From positions 399,307 through 463,306 of the forward strand of contig JALNQF010000014.1 of NCBI GenBank assembly GCA_028456385.1: 64,000 bases of DNA, given 5' to 3'. Every line of letters begins with the position of its first letter. The stretch's first letter is position 1. Under the pieces are notes generated by a model. The model worked only from the letters and a program-made list of their open reading frames with translations, did not search any database and was not told where the DNA came from. The position numbers were made by a program, and so were the translations under genes. Shown in pieces: positions 63,091 to 64,000 of the stretch. This DNA comes from Ophiosphaerella korrae (Eukaryota > Ascomycota > Dothideomycetes > Pleosporales > Phaeosphaeriaceae).

Positions 63091-64000
63091 CAACTTAGCC
63101 CTAATACAAGAACACGTTAATATTACATTAATATTACGTTTATAGTAGGTTCTACTAATACTATATATAATACTAGTAATTCTTAATAGCTATATAAGTT
63201 AGCTTAAATATAATTTAATTATACTCTTAATATATTTTTACTATTTAATATAGTAAAGTAAAGCTAATATATTTAGAATAGATTAAAAATAGTTTAAAAC
63301 TATATTCTATATCTAGTAAGCTTATAATATATTTTTATTATAAGATATAAGCTTAGGAATAAGTAGGAGATAATTATTAATTAAATATTAAGAAGTAGCT
63401 AGAAGATAATAGTACTTACTATAGGCTATAAGAAATAGTAAAGAGATAATAGATAGTATTAAATAGTACTACTAGTATCTAAAAGAGAATAATACTTACT
63501 TTACTCTTTTTATAAGTATTAAGCCTTTTATATACTTATATAGTATACTAGCTTTACTTTAGATTATAACTATATAATATTATAATCTTTAGTATATTAG
63601 CTCTACTTCTAACTTATACTAGAGTTTATAAGAGTCTAAAGTATTTAATAAACTCTTATTATATTAAAGAGCTATTTAAGCTAAGCTACTTATATATAGT
63701 AGAGTAGCTTAAATAGCTTATATAGCTTACTTAAATTATATAAAGTAAAGCTTTAACTTATAATATACTTTTTAAGTAAGCTATATAGTAAAGCTATTTA
63801 ATAAGTTTTATATTAGTTATCTAAACTTAGTTAAAAATACTTTTACTTATAATTCTATTTATTTTAGACTTATATATAAGTACTAAGTACTTATATACTA
63901 TATATAGTATATTTAGAGTTTTTTTAGCTTTATAAACTCTTTAGTAACTATTATTATAGCTATTATAAGTTACTATTTTTAAAGCTTTTAAAGCTTACTT
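63091..64000. repeat. Extremely AT-rich, RIP-like tract (continues off the window)
   Basis: From about 63090 to the end the sequence is almost only A and T. The rare G and C occur mainly as AG/CT steps such as TAGCT, AAGCTT and TAGTA; CpG and CpA are nearly gone and TpA is very common. This is how repeat-induced point mutation (C to T on both strands, favouring CpA) leaves transposon copies. No open frame survives and the original element cannot be named. The sharp edge suggests the end of an inserted or decayed repeat. Confidence 0.85.

Noticed and set aside
63091..64000. Mitochondrial DNA insertion or an origin of replication
   Set aside because: No mitochondrial gene or tRNA is visible; the AG/CT-only residual G and C fit RIP-mutated repeat DNA better.
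1..64000. Secondary-metabolite gene cluster around the LaeA-like or FAD monooxygenase genes
   Set aside because: No PKS, NRPS, terpene cyclase, P450, transporter or pathway regulator is present; neighbours are housekeeping genes.

Overview
This window is nuclear DNA of a filamentous ascomycete (Pezizomycotina). I infer this from short introns (mostly 45-60 nt) with GT-AG or occasional GC-AG borders and visible branch-point motifs. The gene families agree: a HET-domain relic, a LaeA-like methyltransferase, a QDE-1-type RNA-dependent RNA polymerase, a cofactor-independent phosphoglycerate mutase, and a cytosolic tRNA-Ile(AAU) in several copies. A very AT-rich tract at the right edge also fits. 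A Dothideomycete is my best guess, but that is inference. I rebuilt exon structures by joining reading frames at phase-compatible splice sites; none is transcript-proven.

Layout. 1-2.9 kb: the 3' end of one unidentified gene, a degraded HET gene and low-complexity spacer. 2.9-23 kb: a dense, mostly housekeeping block. It holds a MICOS subunit divergent from mitochondrial intermediate peptidase OCT1, a LaeA-like methyltransferase, GPI1 with a small membrane-protein ORF overlapping its start, the nucleoporin NUP42, a DHR2-like helicase, a KEL3-like kelch protein, an S33 peptidase, an FAD monooxygenase and a pyroglutamyl peptidase. 24-28.8 kb: a gene-poor AT-rich stretch whose only clear content is three identical tRNA-Ile genes. 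28.8-35 kb: MED9 divergent from phosphoglycerate mutase, a CaM-kinase-like kinase and an apparently shortened DUF2855 protein.

35.7-37.3 kb: two broken genes back to back, a CHAT-domain relic on minus and a caspase-associated relic on plus. Both families are linked to regulated cell death. 38-44.8 kb: a hypothetical protein, homocysteine S-methyltransferase, a probable MED11 and TAF5. 45.4-47.7 kb: two divergent Ser/Thr-rich GPI-anchored surface proteins. 48-54.8 kb: a proline-rich scaffold protein, cohesin acetyltransferase ECO1, a GNAT acetyltransferase, a mitochondrial-type protein and mitochondrial ClpP. 55.3-59.7 kb: an intact nine-exon RdRP (RNA silencing). 60.1-62.6 kb: a small LEA-like mitochondrial protein and a secreted type-B carboxylesterase. 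63.1-64 kb: an extremely AT-rich tract typical of repeats mutated by RIP.

Most intact genes are unrelated housekeeping functions. Some share a compartment or machine: mitochondrion (MIC26/27, OCT1, ClpP, the LEA-like and 387-residue proteins), Pol II transcription (MED9, MED11, TAF5) and nuclear genome maintenance or silencing (ECO1, RdRP). I found no biosynthetic cluster, intact transposon or CRISPR array. The most unusual content is the set of three decayed allorecognition/cell-death relics (HET, CHAT, caspase-associated), with a CHAT/caspase-type divergent pair as the best candidate for a former functional module.
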